A stretch of 64,000 nt of DNA from Acidimicrobiia bacterium (GTDB lineage: Bacteria > Actinomycetota > Acidimicrobiia > Acidimicrobiales > Aldehydirespiratoraceae), in assembly GCA_022828135.1 (NCBI GenBank), contig JAJEJB010000018.1:1-64000 (forward strand). Reading direction: 5' to 3'. Below are positions 27,022 through 37,883 of the stretch, piece by piece (the first letter of the stretch is position 1; each line of letters opens with the position of its first letter). The notes below the pieces were generated by a model. That model searched no databases and had not been told where the DNA came from. It worked only from the letters and a program-made list of their open reading frames with translations. The position numbers were made by a program, and so were the translations under genes.

Positions 27022-28275
27022 TCAGCGTTCGGGGGTGAACGCCACCGGCATGCTCAGCAGCCCGGAGATGAGCGCCGTCGGCTGGTGCACGACCTCGCCC
27101 GAGGGGTGGATGTCGGGGATGCGGCTGTAGATCTCGCGTAGCACCGACTGGAGCTGTACCCGGGCCAGGTTGGCGCCCAGGCAGTAATGCTCGCCGAAGC
27201 CGAAGGCCAGCTGGGTGCGGGGCTGCTCGCGGGTGATGTCGAACACGTCGGGCTCGTCGAACACCCGGGGGTCGCGCAGCGCGGCGGTGAAGTTGCACAC
27301 CACCTTGTTGCCCTCGCTGATCGGTTGGCCGGCGATCTCGGTGGCGGCGTTGGCGGTGCGGCGGACGCTGCGAAGCGGTGCCCGATACCTGAGGATCTCC
27401 TCCACCGCGCCCGGAATGTGGCGGTCCAGGTCCGACACCAGAAGGTCGCGCTGGTCGGGCCACTCCGCCAGGATGCGGATGGCATGCGCGGTGGCGGTCC
27501 GCACCGTCTCGTTGCCCGCGACCGACATCAGCATCAGGAACCAGCCCGCCTCCTCGTCGGTGGCGCCCCGCTGCTCCCCCTCGACACCCTTGAGGGTGCC
27601 GTTCACGTAGGCCGAGATGATCGTGCCGTCGTCGGAGCCCCGCTTCTCGCGGGCAATCTCCTGGCCGAGAAGGTGGATCTCGAAGGCCGCCTCCATAGCC
27701 AGCTCCTGCCGGGCCTCCGGCCCTGCATCCACCGCTCCGACCATCCGGTTGGAGATGTCGAAGATCTGCTCTCCCCGCTCGGGGACGCCCAGCAACTCGG
27801 CGATGACCCGCATCGGCATCGGCGCCGCGATGTCACGGATGCCGTCGGCGGTGCCGTTGGGCGCGATCCTGTCGATGACCTCCCGGGCGATCGCCTCCAC
27901 CCGGGGCCGCAGCTCCTCCACCCGGCGGGGCGTGAAGATCGCCGCCACCAGCTTGCGGTGCCGGCTGTGCTTGGGCGGGTCCATGTTGATCAGCATGTTC
28001 GCCATGAGCTCGACCCGGTCGGGGGCGGGGTCCACCAGCAACACGGTGCCGCGCTGCGACGAGAACACCGCCGGATCCCGAAGGACCGCCTTCACCTCCT
28101 CGTAGCGGTGCACGAACCACCCTCCGAAGATCTGCGGCTGCGACAAGCTCGCATCGGTCGTATCCGGCTGCCAGCTGGTGGCGCCGGCCTCCCGCAGCTC
28201 GGCCAGCCGGGCGTGGGGGCACCCCTCGACGTAGGCGTAGGGGTCCAGCAGGGATAACTGGCTCGTCTCGGTCAT
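27022..28275 (-). CDS. Cytochrome P450
   Basis: A 417-aa soluble bacterial cytochrome P450. The heme-binding loop is FGFGEHYCLGANLA with C365 as the thiolate ligand. The I-helix oxygen-activation motif is SVAGNETVR, and the ExxR motif is EEILRYRAPLR. The ATG at 28275 is favoured over an upstream start because a CAGAAT -10-like box lies seven bases before it. It hydroxylates a substrate with electrons from a ferredoxin not found nearby. It is followed by the amidase gene on the same strand, and its 5' end faces the gene for an alpha/beta hydrolase. Confidence 0.92.
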   Translation of the reverse strand: MTETSQLSLLDPYAYVEGCPHARLAELREAGATSWQPDTTDASLSQPQIFGGWFVHRYEEVKAVLRDPAVFSSQRGTVLLVDPAPDRVELMANMLINMDPPKHSRHRKLVAAIFTPRRVEELRPRVEAIAREVIDRIAPNGTADGIRDIAAPMPMRVIAELLGVPERGEQIFDISNRMVGAVDAGPEARQELAMEAAFEIHLLGQEIAREKRGSDDGTIISAYVNGTLKGVEGEQRGATDEEAGWFLMLMSVAGNETVRTATAHAIRILAEWPDQRDLLVSDLDRHIPGAVEEILRYRAPLRSVRRTANAATEIAGQPISEGNKVVCNFTAALRDPRVFDEPDVFDITREQPRTQLAFGFGEHYCLGANLARVQLQSVLREIYSRIPDIHPSGEVVHQPTALISGLLSMPVAFTPER

Positions 28276-28528
28276 CGACGCCATTCTGCCCGAACCGTGG
28301 CCGGAGCGGCGCAAGCGCGGTCAAGCCTGCGGGAGGTCAGAGTGGGTTGCGCCAGCGCAGCCCTGGGAAGCGGGCAATGTCGCGATGGCGCTGCATACCA
28401 GAATGGACAAGTCAGCTGACGTGAATCGCAATGGCGCGGGGCGGCTGGGGGCCTGATCATTGTCTCCGCCACCTCCGTTCCTCACAGGCGGGGGCATCGC
28501 TGCACAAGCCAGACAGGGGGATCTCACT

Positions 28529-29263
28529 ATGGCCGACACCTACGTCCTCATCCACGGGGCATGGCACGACGGGTCAGGGTGGTCCGACGTAGCCGAGCGC
28601 ATCCGAGCCGAGGGCCACACCGTCCACACTCCGACGCTCGCCGGCAACGGCCACGGTGACGACATCGACCGCACCATCGGCCACGAGACCGCCACCGCAT
28701 CGGCGGTGGCCTACATCGAGGAGGCGGATCTCGACGACATCGTCCTCGTGGGCCACAGCTACGGCGGCACCATCATCTCCGCGGTCGCCGAGGCGATCGG
28801 GGAGCGGATCCGGCGACTCGTCTACTGGAACGCCTTCGTGCTGCTCGACGGCGAATCCATCGACGACGTCAGCCCGCCCCACTACAAGGACATGATGGAC
28901 GGCAGCGCCGCCCAGCGGGGCGACGGGTCCTGCGTCCTGCCCTTCGTGGTGTGGCGAGAAGTCTTCTGCAACGACATGGACGGAGCCGAAGCCCAGCGAA
29001 CCTACGAGCTGACCAGCCCCCACCCGCGCAAGACGCTGTCGGACAAGCTGAGCCTGAAGAGGTTCTGGGACCTGCCCATCGGCAAGTCCTACCTCAACTG
29101 CACCGAGGACATCGCCATGCCCCACGGCGACTTCGCCTGGCATCCCCGCTTCAGCGCACGGCTGGGCCTGGCCCGGATCGTGCAGATGCCCGGCGGGCAC
29201 GAGGCGCTCTTCTCGAACCCGGACCTGCTCGCCGCCAAGATCATCGAAGCCGGACGGGACTGA
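28529..29263 (+). CDS. Alpha/beta hydrolase, esterase-like
   Basis: A 244-aa alpha/beta hydrolase of the plant methyl-esterase-like group. The oxyanion motif is LIHGAWHDGSGW, the nucleophile elbow is VGHSYGGT with Ser, and the late MPGGHEALF supplies the catalytic histidine. These proteins hydrolyse small esters; the substrate is unknown. An AGGGGGA ribosome site supports ATG 28529, although the frame is open for 23 more codons upstream. It stands between the P450 gene, which is divergent, and the kynurenine cluster, and may be unrelated to either. Confidence 0.85.
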   Translation: MADTYVLIHGAWHDGSGWSDVAERIRAEGHTVHTPTLAGNGHGDDIDRTIGHETATASAVAYIEEADLDDIVLVGHSYGGTIISAVAEAIGERIRRLVYWNAFVLLDGESIDDVSPPHYKDMMDGSAAQRGDGSCVLPFVVWREVFCNDMDGAEAQRTYELTSPHPRKTLSDKLSLKRFWDLPIGKSYLNCTEDIAMPHGDFAWHPRFSARLGLARIVQMPGGHEALFSNPDLLAAKIIEAGRD

Positions 29264-29350
29264 AGCAGGCCGCCCTCGCAACAACGGCAGGGATCACTGA
29301 AGCCGTGGGGTTGCGGCTGGTCGTCATCTGAACCGAGCGTGACCCTCCGC

Positions 29351-29356
29351 TACCGT
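29351..29356 (+). promoter_or_regulatory. -10 box TACCGT before kmo
   Basis: TACCGT is followed by seven bases and the GTG start at 29364, giving a leaderless transcript for the first genes of the kynurenine cluster. Confidence 0.5.
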
Positions 29357-29363
29357 CGAATTC

Positions 29364-30770
29364 GTGAGTAGCGCACTCGGCGACCGGGGCCCGATCGTCG
29401 TGGTCGGCGCCGGACCGGCCGGTGCCCTGATGGCCCTGTACCTGGCCAGGCAGGGACACGAAGTGACGGTGTACGAGGCCCGGCCCGACATCCGCCGGGT
29501 CGAGATCTCAGCCGGCCGGTCCATCAACCTGGCCCTCGCCACCCGCGGGATCGTCCCCCTCGTGGACGTGGGTGTCATCGAGCGGGTCGACGCCATCACC
29601 ATCCCTATGCGGGGCCGGATGATCCATGCCGACGATTCCACCGAGCCCGTCCTCCAGCCCTACGGCACCCGCGCCCACGAAGTGATCCACTCGGTGTCGA
29701 GGCGCGACCTCAACGCCATCCTGCTCGACGCGGCCGAGGCCACCGGCCGGGTCGGCATCGAGTTCGCCAGCCCGGTGCGCTCGATCGACCTCGGTGTGGG
29801 CACGCTGGCTGTGGACGGGCCCGGCAACAGCGCCCGCACCGTGCCGTTCGGCACCGTCTTCGCGGCCGACGGGGCCGGATCGGAACTCCGCAAGGCCATC
29901 GTGGCCGCCAACGGGGGCGCCGCCGAGACGGACTGGCTCGACCACGGGTACAAGGAGCTCCAGATCCCGCCGGCCAGCGATGGCGGGTTCCGCCTCGATC
30001 CAAACGCCCTGCACATCTGGCCCCGCCGCGAGTTCATGCTGATCGCGCTGGCCAACCCCGGCGGCGACTTCACCGCCACTCTGTTCGCCCCCAACACCGG
30101 CGAGGGGAGCTTCGCCTCGCTGTCGGACTCCGAGGCGGTGTCGCGGTTCTTCGAGCAGCAGTTCGCTGACTTCGCGGCCCTGGTTCCCGACCTCGTCGAG
30201 CAGTTCTTCGACAACCCCGCCGGGCGGCTGGCCACCATGCGCTGCCGGGGCTGGTCGGCCGGCGACCGGGCGGTGCTGCTCGGCGACGCGGCCCACGCCA
30301 TCGTGCCCTTCCACGGGCAGGGCATGAACCTCGCCATGGAGTCGGCCCGGGCCCTCGACCGGCATCTCCGCAGCCGGCCCGACGACGTCGCCGCAGCCTT
30401 CGCGGCTTTCGAAGCGGAGCGGAAACCCAACGCCGACGCCATAGCCGACATGGCCCTCGACAACTACGTGGAGATGCGCGCCAGCGTGGTCGACCCCGGC
30501 TACCTGATCCGGCGCGAGCTGGCCCTGGAACTCCAACGCCGGCACGCCGACCGGCTGAGCCCGCGCTACAACATGGTCATGTTCTCGACGATGCCCTACG
30601 CCGAGGCCGCAGCCCGGGCCGCCCGCCAGAGCGAGATCCTGGGCGAGCTCACGTCCGGGCGGGCATCGCCGGCCGAAGTCGACATGGACAGGGCGGCCGA
30701 GCTCGTCGCCGGGCTCGACCCGCTGCCCGAACTCGACCCGCTGGCGCGGCCCGACGCCCTGTCGGTGTGA
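29364..30770 (+). CDS. kmo: Kynurenine 3-monooxygenase
   Basis: A 468-aa FAD-dependent aromatic hydroxylase. It converts kynurenine to 3-hydroxykynurenine using NADPH and oxygen. The FAD motif is VVGAGPAGALMALYLARQG at residues about 12-30. The family-specific section SAGRSINLALATRG follows, with RGRMIHADD, and the second FAD motif is LLGDAAHAIVPFHGQGMN. The C-terminal portion has the hydrophobic segment typical of the family. GTG start with a leaderless promoter. It is followed by tryptophan 2,3-dioxygenase after 13 bases, and the two give the first and third steps of the pathway. Confidence 0.93.
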   Translation: MSSALGDRGPIVVVGAGPAGALMALYLARQGHEVTVYEARPDIRRVEISAGRSINLALATRGIVPLVDVGVIERVDAITIPMRGRMIHADDSTEPVLQPYGTRAHEVIHSVSRRDLNAILLDAAEATGRVGIEFASPVRSIDLGVGTLAVDGPGNSARTVPFGTVFAADGAGSELRKAIVAANGGAAETDWLDHGYKELQIPPASDGGFRLDPNALHIWPRREFMLIALANPGGDFTATLFAPNTGEGSFASLSDSEAVSRFFEQQFADFAALVPDLVEQFFDNPAGRLATMRCRGWSAGDRAVLLGDAAHAIVPFHGQGMNLAMESARALDRHLRSRPDDVAAAFAAFEAERKPNADAIADMALDNYVEMRASVVDPGYLIRRELALELQRRHADRLSPRYNMVMFSTMPYAEAAARAARQSEILGELTSGRASPAEVDMDRAAELVAGLDPLPELDPLARPDALSV

Positions 30771-30783
30771 CAGGAGGGCTGCG

Positions 30784-31590
30784 ATGAGCAACGACGAGGT
30801 CACCTACGGGTCGTACCTCAAGATCGGTGAGCTGCTGTCGCTGCAGCAATGCCGCTCCATCGACCCCGACACCGGCCAGCCCGAACACGACGAGACGCTG
30901 TTCATCATCATCCACCAGGTGTACGAGCTGTGGTTCAAGCAGGTCATCCACGAACTCGACGAACTGTGCCGCCACCTCGACGCCGACGCGCCGTCCAGGG
31001 GCGTCCACCAGCTCAAGCGCGTCCTCAAGATCCTCAAGACCCTCGTCAGCCAGCTCGACGTGCTCGAGACCATGACCCCGCTCGAGTTCGCCTCCTTCCG
31101 CCCGTTCCTGGAGAGCGCCAGCGGGTTCCAGTCGTCCCAGTTCCGTGAGCTCGAACTGCTGCTGGGCCAGTTCGACACCGCCCACCTCGACCTGATCGAC
31201 CACGAGCCGGACGCCCGCCGGCGCCTGGAGCGCCGCCTGCGGGAGCCGACCATCTGGGACGCCTTCGTGCGGTACCTGGCCAGAGCCGGGTTCGACATCC
31301 CCGAGGAGGTCATCGAGCGCGACGTGACCCTCCCGCACGTGCCCTCGCCCGAGGTGCAGGCCACCCTGGTCGAGATCTACCGGTTCCACCCGGCGCTGCT
31401 GGAGATCTGCGAGCTGCTGACCGACTTCGACGAGGGCTTCATGGAGTGGCGGTACCGGCACGTGATGATGGTGCAGCGCACCATCGGCACCAAGCACGGC
31501 ACGGGCGGCTCCGACGGGGCCGCCTACCTGCGCACCACCATCATGCAGCCCGCGTTCCCCGACCTCTGGGCCATCCGCACATCGTTCTGA
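30784..31590 (+). CDS. kynA: Tryptophan 2,3-dioxygenase
   Basis: A 268-aa heme dioxygenase that opens the indole ring of tryptophan to give N-formylkynurenine. The start MSNDEVTYGSYLKIGELLSL is typical, as are HETLFI-like DETLFIIIHQVYELWFKQ and the C-terminal EWRYRHVMMVQRTIG with the heme-ligating histidine, followed by GTKHGTGGSDGAAYL. The length matches bacterial homologues. A GAGGGCTGCG sequence lies before the ATG. It is co-transcribed with kmo and convergent with the formamidase-like gene. Confidence 0.95.
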   Translation: MSNDEVTYGSYLKIGELLSLQQCRSIDPDTGQPEHDETLFIIIHQVYELWFKQVIHELDELCRHLDADAPSRGVHQLKRVLKILKTLVSQLDVLETMTPLEFASFRPFLESASGFQSSQFRELELLLGQFDTAHLDLIDHEPDARRRLERRLREPTIWDAFVRYLARAGFDIPEEVIERDVTLPHVPSPEVQATLVEIYRFHPALLEICELLTDFDEGFMEWRYRHVMMVQRTIGTKHGTGGSDGAAYLRTTIMQPAFPDLWAIRTSF

Positions 31591-31595
31591 GCCGC

Positions 31596-32456
31596 CTAGC
31601 GGCCGGACTCCAGGATGAACCGGCCGGTGGGGGAGTCGAGGTCGCTCAGCTGGTCGAGGATGTCGAAGTGGTCGCATCCCGGCGTGGCCTCCACCGACAG
31701 ATGCGACAGGTGCTCGCTCCACGCGGCGTGCAGCGCTTCGGTCTGCGCCTGGAACGCATCCGGTTCCGCCGAGCCGATCAGCAGCCGCACCGGCAGGTCG
31801 TTCAGGGGTCGCCGATGGAGAGGTGAGAGCCGGGCGATGTCTGTAGCGTCCATGCCGACGGCGTCGTTGACGTAGGACGCGGCTATGGGGGCGAGGTCGT
31901 ACACGCCGCTGACGAGCACGGCCCTGGCCGGCAGCCGGGCGACATGCTCGCCCCCCATGCCCACAAGAACGGCGGCGGCGAGATGGGCTCCGGCCGAGTG
32001 CCCGGCCAGCACGAACCGGTCCCGGTCGAGGCCGAACTCATCCGCCCTCGATGCGAGCGTCGAGAGCGCGAGGGCGGCCTCATCGACGATGGCGGCCAGG
32101 CTCGCCTCGGAGGCCAGGGTGTAGCCGACCCCGGCGAGGGCCCAGCCGTTGGCCGTCAGGCTGCGGGCCGGGAAGCCCGACCAAGCCTTGCTGCCTTTCT
32201 GCCAGAAACCGCCGTGGAGGAAGACAAGACAGCCGACGGAGCCGGCGGCGCCCGTCGGCCGGTACAGGTCCATCTGTTGGCGCGGTCCAGGCCCGTAGGC
32301 GATGTCGAGCGTGCAATGAAGCCCGGGCACGCCGGGCAGTGCAGCCGTCTCGGTCTCGAGCCGCTGCAGGACACCGGCCGCGTCCCGGGCCGACAGGCTC
32401 GGCGAGAGCTGCCGGTCCAACTCTGCACGGGAGAGATGATCGAACGGAACGCTCAT
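31596..32456 (-). CDS. Alpha/beta hydrolase, candidate kynurenine formamidase
   Basis: A 286-aa alpha/beta hydrolase that fits the arylformamidase step, N-formylkynurenine to kynurenine. The oxyanion motif is HGGFWQKGSK, the HGG(F/Y)W signature of the kynurenine formamidase/esterase group. The nucleophile elbow is AGHSAGAHLA, and the late GCDHFDIL carries the catalytic histidine. Bacteria often use an unrelated metal-dependent KynB instead; none is visible here, so this enzyme may fill the step. It lies between the first two and the later genes of the kynurenine cluster and is divergent from the LysR gene. Confidence 0.75.
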   Translation of the reverse strand: MSVPFDHLSRAELDRQLSPSLSARDAAGVLQRLETETAALPGVPGLHCTLDIAYGPGPRQQMDLYRPTGAAGSVGCLVFLHGGFWQKGSKAWSGFPARSLTANGWALAGVGYTLASEASLAAIVDEAALALSTLASRADEFGLDRDRFVLAGHSAGAHLAAAVLVGMGGEHVARLPARAVLVSGVYDLAPIAASYVNDAVGMDATDIARLSPLHRRPLNDLPVRLLIGSAEPDAFQAQTEALHAAWSEHLSHLSVEATPGCDHFDILDQLSDLDSPTGRFILESGR

Positions 32457-32523
32457 CGGTCAGGTCGTGTCACCCATGACGGTACTTACGAAACCGGCAC
32501 AAGAACCAGTCGATGCATATCGA

Positions 32524-32535
32524 TATCATTATGAT
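32524..32535 (+). promoter_or_regulatory. Palindrome ATCATTATGAT and -10 box before the LysR gene
   Basis: TATCAT (32524-32529) lies six bases before GTG 32536. The overlapping palindrome ATCAT-T-ATGAT (32525-32535) directly precedes the start in an AT-rich patch. It could be the site of autoregulation and of control over the divergent formamidase gene. Confidence 0.5.
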
Positions 32536-33477
32536 GTGCGCCCTGCGGAGCTGCTGTCACGGCAGATCAGGCTCCGCCACATGATCGTGGCGGCGACGAT
32601 TGCCCATCGGGGATCGATCCGGGAGGCCAGCGCGGTGCTGCACCTGACCCAGCCCGCCATGTCTCGCTCGCTGGCCGAGCTCGAGCGGATCCTCGGCGTG
32701 CAGCTGTTCGACCGGGGACCCAAGGGCATGACGGTCACCGCGGCCGGCGCGCCGCTCATCACTCATATGCAGCTCGTGACCTCCGAGGTGGGCTCGCTGC
32801 TCCGCCACGCCGACGAGATCGTCGACGGCGAACGGGGGGAGGTGCGAGTGGGAACGCTCCTCGCCGGGACCGCGGACATTCTGCCGGCTGCGGTGTTCGA
32901 GGTCACCCGCCGTCATCCGGGTGTGGGCGTCGCGATCTCCGAAGGGACCCCCGATCGGCTGCACGAGGACCTGATGTCGGGCCAGGTCGACTTCGTGGTA
33001 GGGCGTGTGACCCCTCTGGCCTCGATGCCGGGCGTGGACGTCGAGCCGCTGTTCGACGATGACGTGCAGGTCGTCTGCACCCCGAGACACCTCCGGTCCG
33101 GGCACCGGGGGAGCCTGGCCGAACTCGTGGACGACGCCTGGATCCTGCCGCCACGCGACACCTCGCTGCGCCATCAGATCGAAGCCGCTTTCATCCGGGA
33201 GTGCAGTCGAGCACCGCACAACGTCACCGAGTGCGTCGCGCCCGTGCCTCTGAGAGCGCTGGTGCTACGAGGCGAGCATCTGGCAGTCGTCCCGTCGGGA
33301 ATATTCGTCGACGACCTCGATCGCGACGCGCTGGTGTCGCTCAAGGTCGAAATAGAGGGCACATCGGTCCCGGTCGGGATCATCACCCGATCGGGCGGCG
33401 AACTTCCCGCCAGCGCTCACAGGCTGATCGAGGCGCTGCGACACGCCGCCCGCACCCGGTCAGAGGGTGACGCGTGA
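32536..33477 (+). CDS. LysR-family transcriptional regulator of the kynurenine cluster
   Basis: A 313-aa LysR regulator. The N-terminal winged helix-turn-helix is RHMIVAATIAHRGSIREAS followed by HLTQPAMSRSLAELERILG, then LFDRGPKGMTVT. The rest is the periplasmic-binding-protein-like effector domain. The start is GTG 32536: the protein then begins with the usual short run LLSRQIRLRH of this subgroup, and a -10 box TATCAT lies six bases before it. An upstream ATG at 32476 is less likely. Its position between the divergent formamidase-like gene and the downstream kynurenine genes suggests that it controls them, perhaps with kynurenine or 3-hydroxyanthranilate as effector. Confidence 0.88.
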   Translation: MRPAELLSRQIRLRHMIVAATIAHRGSIREASAVLHLTQPAMSRSLAELERILGVQLFDRGPKGMTVTAAGAPLITHMQLVTSEVGSLLRHADEIVDGERGEVRVGTLLAGTADILPAAVFEVTRRHPGVGVAISEGTPDRLHEDLMSGQVDFVVGRVTPLASMPGVDVEPLFDDDVQVVCTPRHLRSGHRGSLAELVDDAWILPPRDTSLRHQIEAAFIRECSRAPHNVTECVAPVPLRALVLRGEHLAVVPSGIFVDDLDRDALVSLKVEIEGTSVPVGIITRSGGELPASAHRLIEALRHAARTRSEGDA

Positions 33478-33547
33478 AGCTGGGGAATTACCACGGCTGG
33501 TATGTGGACCCCGAAACTCGGCAATCGAGTCTGGTCGGGCGAAGATC

Positions 33548-33553
33548 TAGATT
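33548..33553 (+). promoter_or_regulatory. -10 box TAGATT before the aldehyde dehydrogenase gene
   Basis: TAGATT is followed by six bases and ATG 33560. The aldehyde dehydrogenase and the downstream kynurenine genes probably form a leaderless operon distinct from the LysR gene. Confidence 0.5.
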
Positions 33554-33559
33554 CGTGCC

Positions 33560-35005
33560 ATGCGGGCTGTGACTGACTATCCCGACGTCGGGCTCTACAT
33601 CGGCGGTACCTGGCGTATGACCGCGGACGACCTGCCGGTGGTCAACCCGGCCAACGAGCAGGTCATCGGGCGGCTGGCACGGGCCGGCCGCCAGGACCTC
33701 GACGACGCGCTGGAGGCGGCCGCCAAGGGGTACGAGGTCTGGAGCCAGACCGCGCCCAAGGATCGGGCCGATGTGCTGCGCCGGGCGGCGGCCATCATGC
33801 GCGAGCGCCAGGCCGAGATCGGCCATGACATCACCCTCGAGCTGGGCAAGCCGTACCCGCAGGCCAAGCTGGAGGTGATCCGGGGCGCCGAGTTCTTCGA
33901 ATGGGACGCCGGCGAGGCGGTGCGCACCTACGGCCGGGTCATCCCCAGCGAGCCCGGCATCAACTACATCGTCCACCATCAGCCCATCGGCCCGGTGGCC
34001 GCGTTCTCGCCGTGGAATTTCCCGATGAGCCAGCCCGCCCGCAAGGTGGCCGGCGCCATCGCGGCGGGATGCTCCATCATCCTCAAACCGGCCGAGGAGA
34101 CCCCGGCCGGCGCCATGCACATCGCCCGGGCCTTCCACGACGCCGGCCTGCCGCCGGGGGTGCTGAACCTGGTGTACGGCGTGCCGTCGGAGATCTCCGA
34201 GTACCTGATCCCGCACGAGTCGATCCGGCTGGTCGCCTTCACCGGGTCGACCGCGGTTGGGCGGCTGCTCACCGGGCTGGCGTCGGACCACATGACACCG
34301 GTGCTGATGGAGTTGGGCGGGCACGCACCGGTGATCGTGTGCGAGGACACCGACGCGCGGGCGGCCGCGGTCACCTCCGCGGTGCGCAAGATGCGCAACG
34401 CCGGGCAGGTGTGCACCTCCCCGACGCGCTTCTTCGTCCACGACAGCATCTACCGGGACTTCCTCAACGTGTTCACCGAGCGGGCCGCGGCCACGGTGGT
34501 CGGCGACGGCATGGAGCCCGGCGTGGAGATGGGGCCACTCGCCAACGACCGCCGGCTGGCCGCCATCACCGAGTTCGTGGCCGACGCCCGCGACAAGGGC
34601 GCGGAGGTCACCACCGGCGGCTCCCGGATCGGGACGTCGGGCTACTTCTTCGAGCCCACCGTTCTCGCCGACGTCCCCGACGACGCCCGGGTGATGCAGG
34701 AGGAGCCCTTCGGGCCGGTGGCCATCGTCAACCGGGTGGGCTCGCTCGACGAGGCCATCGAGTGCGCCAACTCGGTGCCCTTCGGGCTCGCGGCCTACGG
34801 GTTCACCAACCGGGCCGACTACGCCGACCGGATGGTCGAGAGAGTCGAAACCGGGAACCTCTCGATCAACACGCTCGAGGCGTCGGTGCCCGAGACGCCC
34901 TTCGGCGGCGTCAAGTCCAGCGGGTACGGCCGCGAAGGGGGAGTCGAGGGCCTGCACAACTACATGGTCGTCAAGAACGTCTCCCACAGCATCTCGATCG
35001 TCTAG
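33560..35005 (+). CDS. NAD(P)-dependent aldehyde dehydrogenase
   Basis: A 481-aa aldehyde dehydrogenase. The catalytic glutamate is in VLMELGGHAPVIV near residue 251, and the nucleophilic cysteine in RNAGQVCTSPTRFFVHD near residue 285. The NAD motif is FTGSTAVGR, and the C-terminal ETPFGGVKSSGYGREGG is standard. It resembles succinate-semialdehyde dehydrogenases. Within this cluster it may instead oxidise 2-aminomuconate 6-semialdehyde, the step after decarboxylation of the 3-hydroxyanthranilate ring-cleavage product; the decarboxylase is not found nearby. It is followed by a DapA-family gene 24 bases later. Confidence 0.9.
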   Translation: MRAVTDYPDVGLYIGGTWRMTADDLPVVNPANEQVIGRLARAGRQDLDDALEAAAKGYEVWSQTAPKDRADVLRRAAAIMRERQAEIGHDITLELGKPYPQAKLEVIRGAEFFEWDAGEAVRTYGRVIPSEPGINYIVHHQPIGPVAAFSPWNFPMSQPARKVAGAIAAGCSIILKPAEETPAGAMHIARAFHDAGLPPGVLNLVYGVPSEISEYLIPHESIRLVAFTGSTAVGRLLTGLASDHMTPVLMELGGHAPVIVCEDTDARAAAVTSAVRKMRNAGQVCTSPTRFFVHDSIYRDFLNVFTERAAATVVGDGMEPGVEMGPLANDRRLAAITEFVADARDKGAEVTTGGSRIGTSGYFFEPTVLADVPDDARVMQEEPFGPVAIVNRVGSLDEAIECANSVPFGLAAYGFTNRADYADRMVERVETGNLSINTLEASVPETPFGGVKSSGYGREGGVEGLHNYMVVKNVSHSISIV

Positions 35006-35028
35006 GTCGAGGGTCTGGTCGGTACGCC

Positions 35029-36551
<1,523 letters not shown>

Positions 36552-36554
36552 CAA

Positions 36555-37847
36555 GTGACTCTGCTCACCACCGGCGCCGAGACCGCAGCGGCCCTGGACG
36601 CGGCCGACCCGCTGGCCTCGTTCCGCGACGAGTTCCACCTGCCGGCGGGTCGGGACGGCTCGCCGCAGATCTACCTGGTCGGCAATTCGCTGGGGGCTGT
36701 GCCCCGGGCCGCGGCCGGCTACGTGAACGCAGAGCTGGAGAGGTGGGCCCGGCTCGGCGCGGCCGCGCACTTCGAGGGCGAGCTGGCCTGGCTGCCGTAC
36801 CACGAGCTGCTGACCAGCTCGCTGGGGCGGCTCGTCGGCGGGCGCCCGAGCGAAGTCGTCGCCATGAACTCGCTCACCGTCAACCTGCACCTGCTGATGG
36901 TGAGCTTCTACGACCCCACCCCCGAGCGGCACAAGATCCTCATCGAGGACCACGCCTTCCCCAGCGACCACTTCGCGGTCGAGAGCCAGATACGCCAGCG
37001 GGGCCACGATCCGGCCGAGTCGCTGGTGATCGCCCGCCCGCGGTCGGGCGCGGAGGTCCTGCGGCGGGACGACCTGCTGGGCCTGATCGCCGAGCACGGC
37101 CCGGAGCTGGCGCTGGTGATGCTCCCCGGAGTCCAGTACTACACCGGCCAGGTGCTCCCGATGGCCGAGATCACGGCCGCGGCCCACGAGGCCGGCGCCC
37201 GGGTCGGCTTCGACCTGGCGCACGCGGTGGGCAACATCCCGCTGGCCTTGCACGACTGGAACGTCGACTTCGCAGCCTGGTGCAGCTACAAGTACCTCAA
37301 CGGCGGCCCGGGCGGCGTGGGCGGCGCCTTCGTGCACGAGCGCCACGTCGGCGACCGGTCGCTGCCCAAGTTCCTGGGATGGTGGGGCCAGCGACCCGAC
37401 ATCCGCTTCGAGATGGGCACCGTCTTCGATCCGATCGGCAGCGTCGAGTCGTGGCAGCTCTCGAACCCGCCCATCCTCACCATGGCCGCTCTGCGGGCGT
37501 CGCTCGACGTGTTCGACCGGGCCGGGGGAATGGAGCCGCTGCGGGCCAAGTCGCAACGGCAGATCGAGTACCTGGACATGCTGCTGGCCGAGGTGATCGG
37601 CGACCGGGTGGAGATCGTCACACCGACCGCGCCGGCCGAGCGGGGATGCCAGTACGCGTTGCGGGTCAAGGTGCCCGGCGTCGACGGTCGGGCCGTGCAT
37701 CAGGCACTGGAGGAGGCCGACGTCGTCTGCGACTGGCGCTACCCCGACGTGATCCGGGCCGCGCCGGTGCCCCTGTACAACTCGTTCACCGACATCCACC
37801 GCTTCATAGGCACGCTTGACCGCGTGCTCGACGAGCTCTCCGGCTGA
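36555..37847 (+). CDS. kynU: Kynureninase
   Basis: A 430-aa PLP enzyme that splits 3-hydroxykynurenine to 3-hydroxyanthranilate and alanine. The PLP lysine is K246 in WCSYKYLNGGPGG, a signature of the family, and the aspartate for the cofactor is in VGFDLAHAVGN. Further conserved parts are IYLVGNSLG near the N terminus and the C-terminal WRYPDVIRAAPVPLYNSF. GTG start. It is coupled to the dioxygenase gene upstream. It is the last gene of the cluster before a change to amine and sugar-acid genes. Confidence 0.94.
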   Translation: MTLLTTGAETAAALDAADPLASFRDEFHLPAGRDGSPQIYLVGNSLGAVPRAAAGYVNAELERWARLGAAAHFEGELAWLPYHELLTSSLGRLVGGRPSEVVAMNSLTVNLHLLMVSFYDPTPERHKILIEDHAFPSDHFAVESQIRQRGHDPAESLVIARPRSGAEVLRRDDLLGLIAEHGPELALVMLPGVQYYTGQVLPMAEITAAAHEAGARVGFDLAHAVGNIPLALHDWNVDFAAWCSYKYLNGGPGGVGGAFVHERHVGDRSLPKFLGWWGQRPDIRFEMGTVFDPIGSVESWQLSNPPILTMAALRASLDVFDRAGGMEPLRAKSQRQIEYLDMLLAEVIGDRVEIVTPTAPAERGCQYALRVKVPGVDGRAVHQALEEADVVCDWRYPDVIRAAPVPLYNSFTDIHRFIGTLDRVLDELSG

Positions 37848-37870
37848 GCCTCAACTCGCCGGCCAGCGCC

Positions 37871-37876
37871 TAGCGT
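37871..37876 (+). promoter_or_regulatory. -10 box TAGCGT before the IlvD-type gene
   Basis: TAGCGT is followed by seven bases and ATG 37884. It fits the leaderless pattern and favours this ATG over the GTG at 37875. Confidence 0.45.
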
Positions 37877-37883
37877 GGCTGTG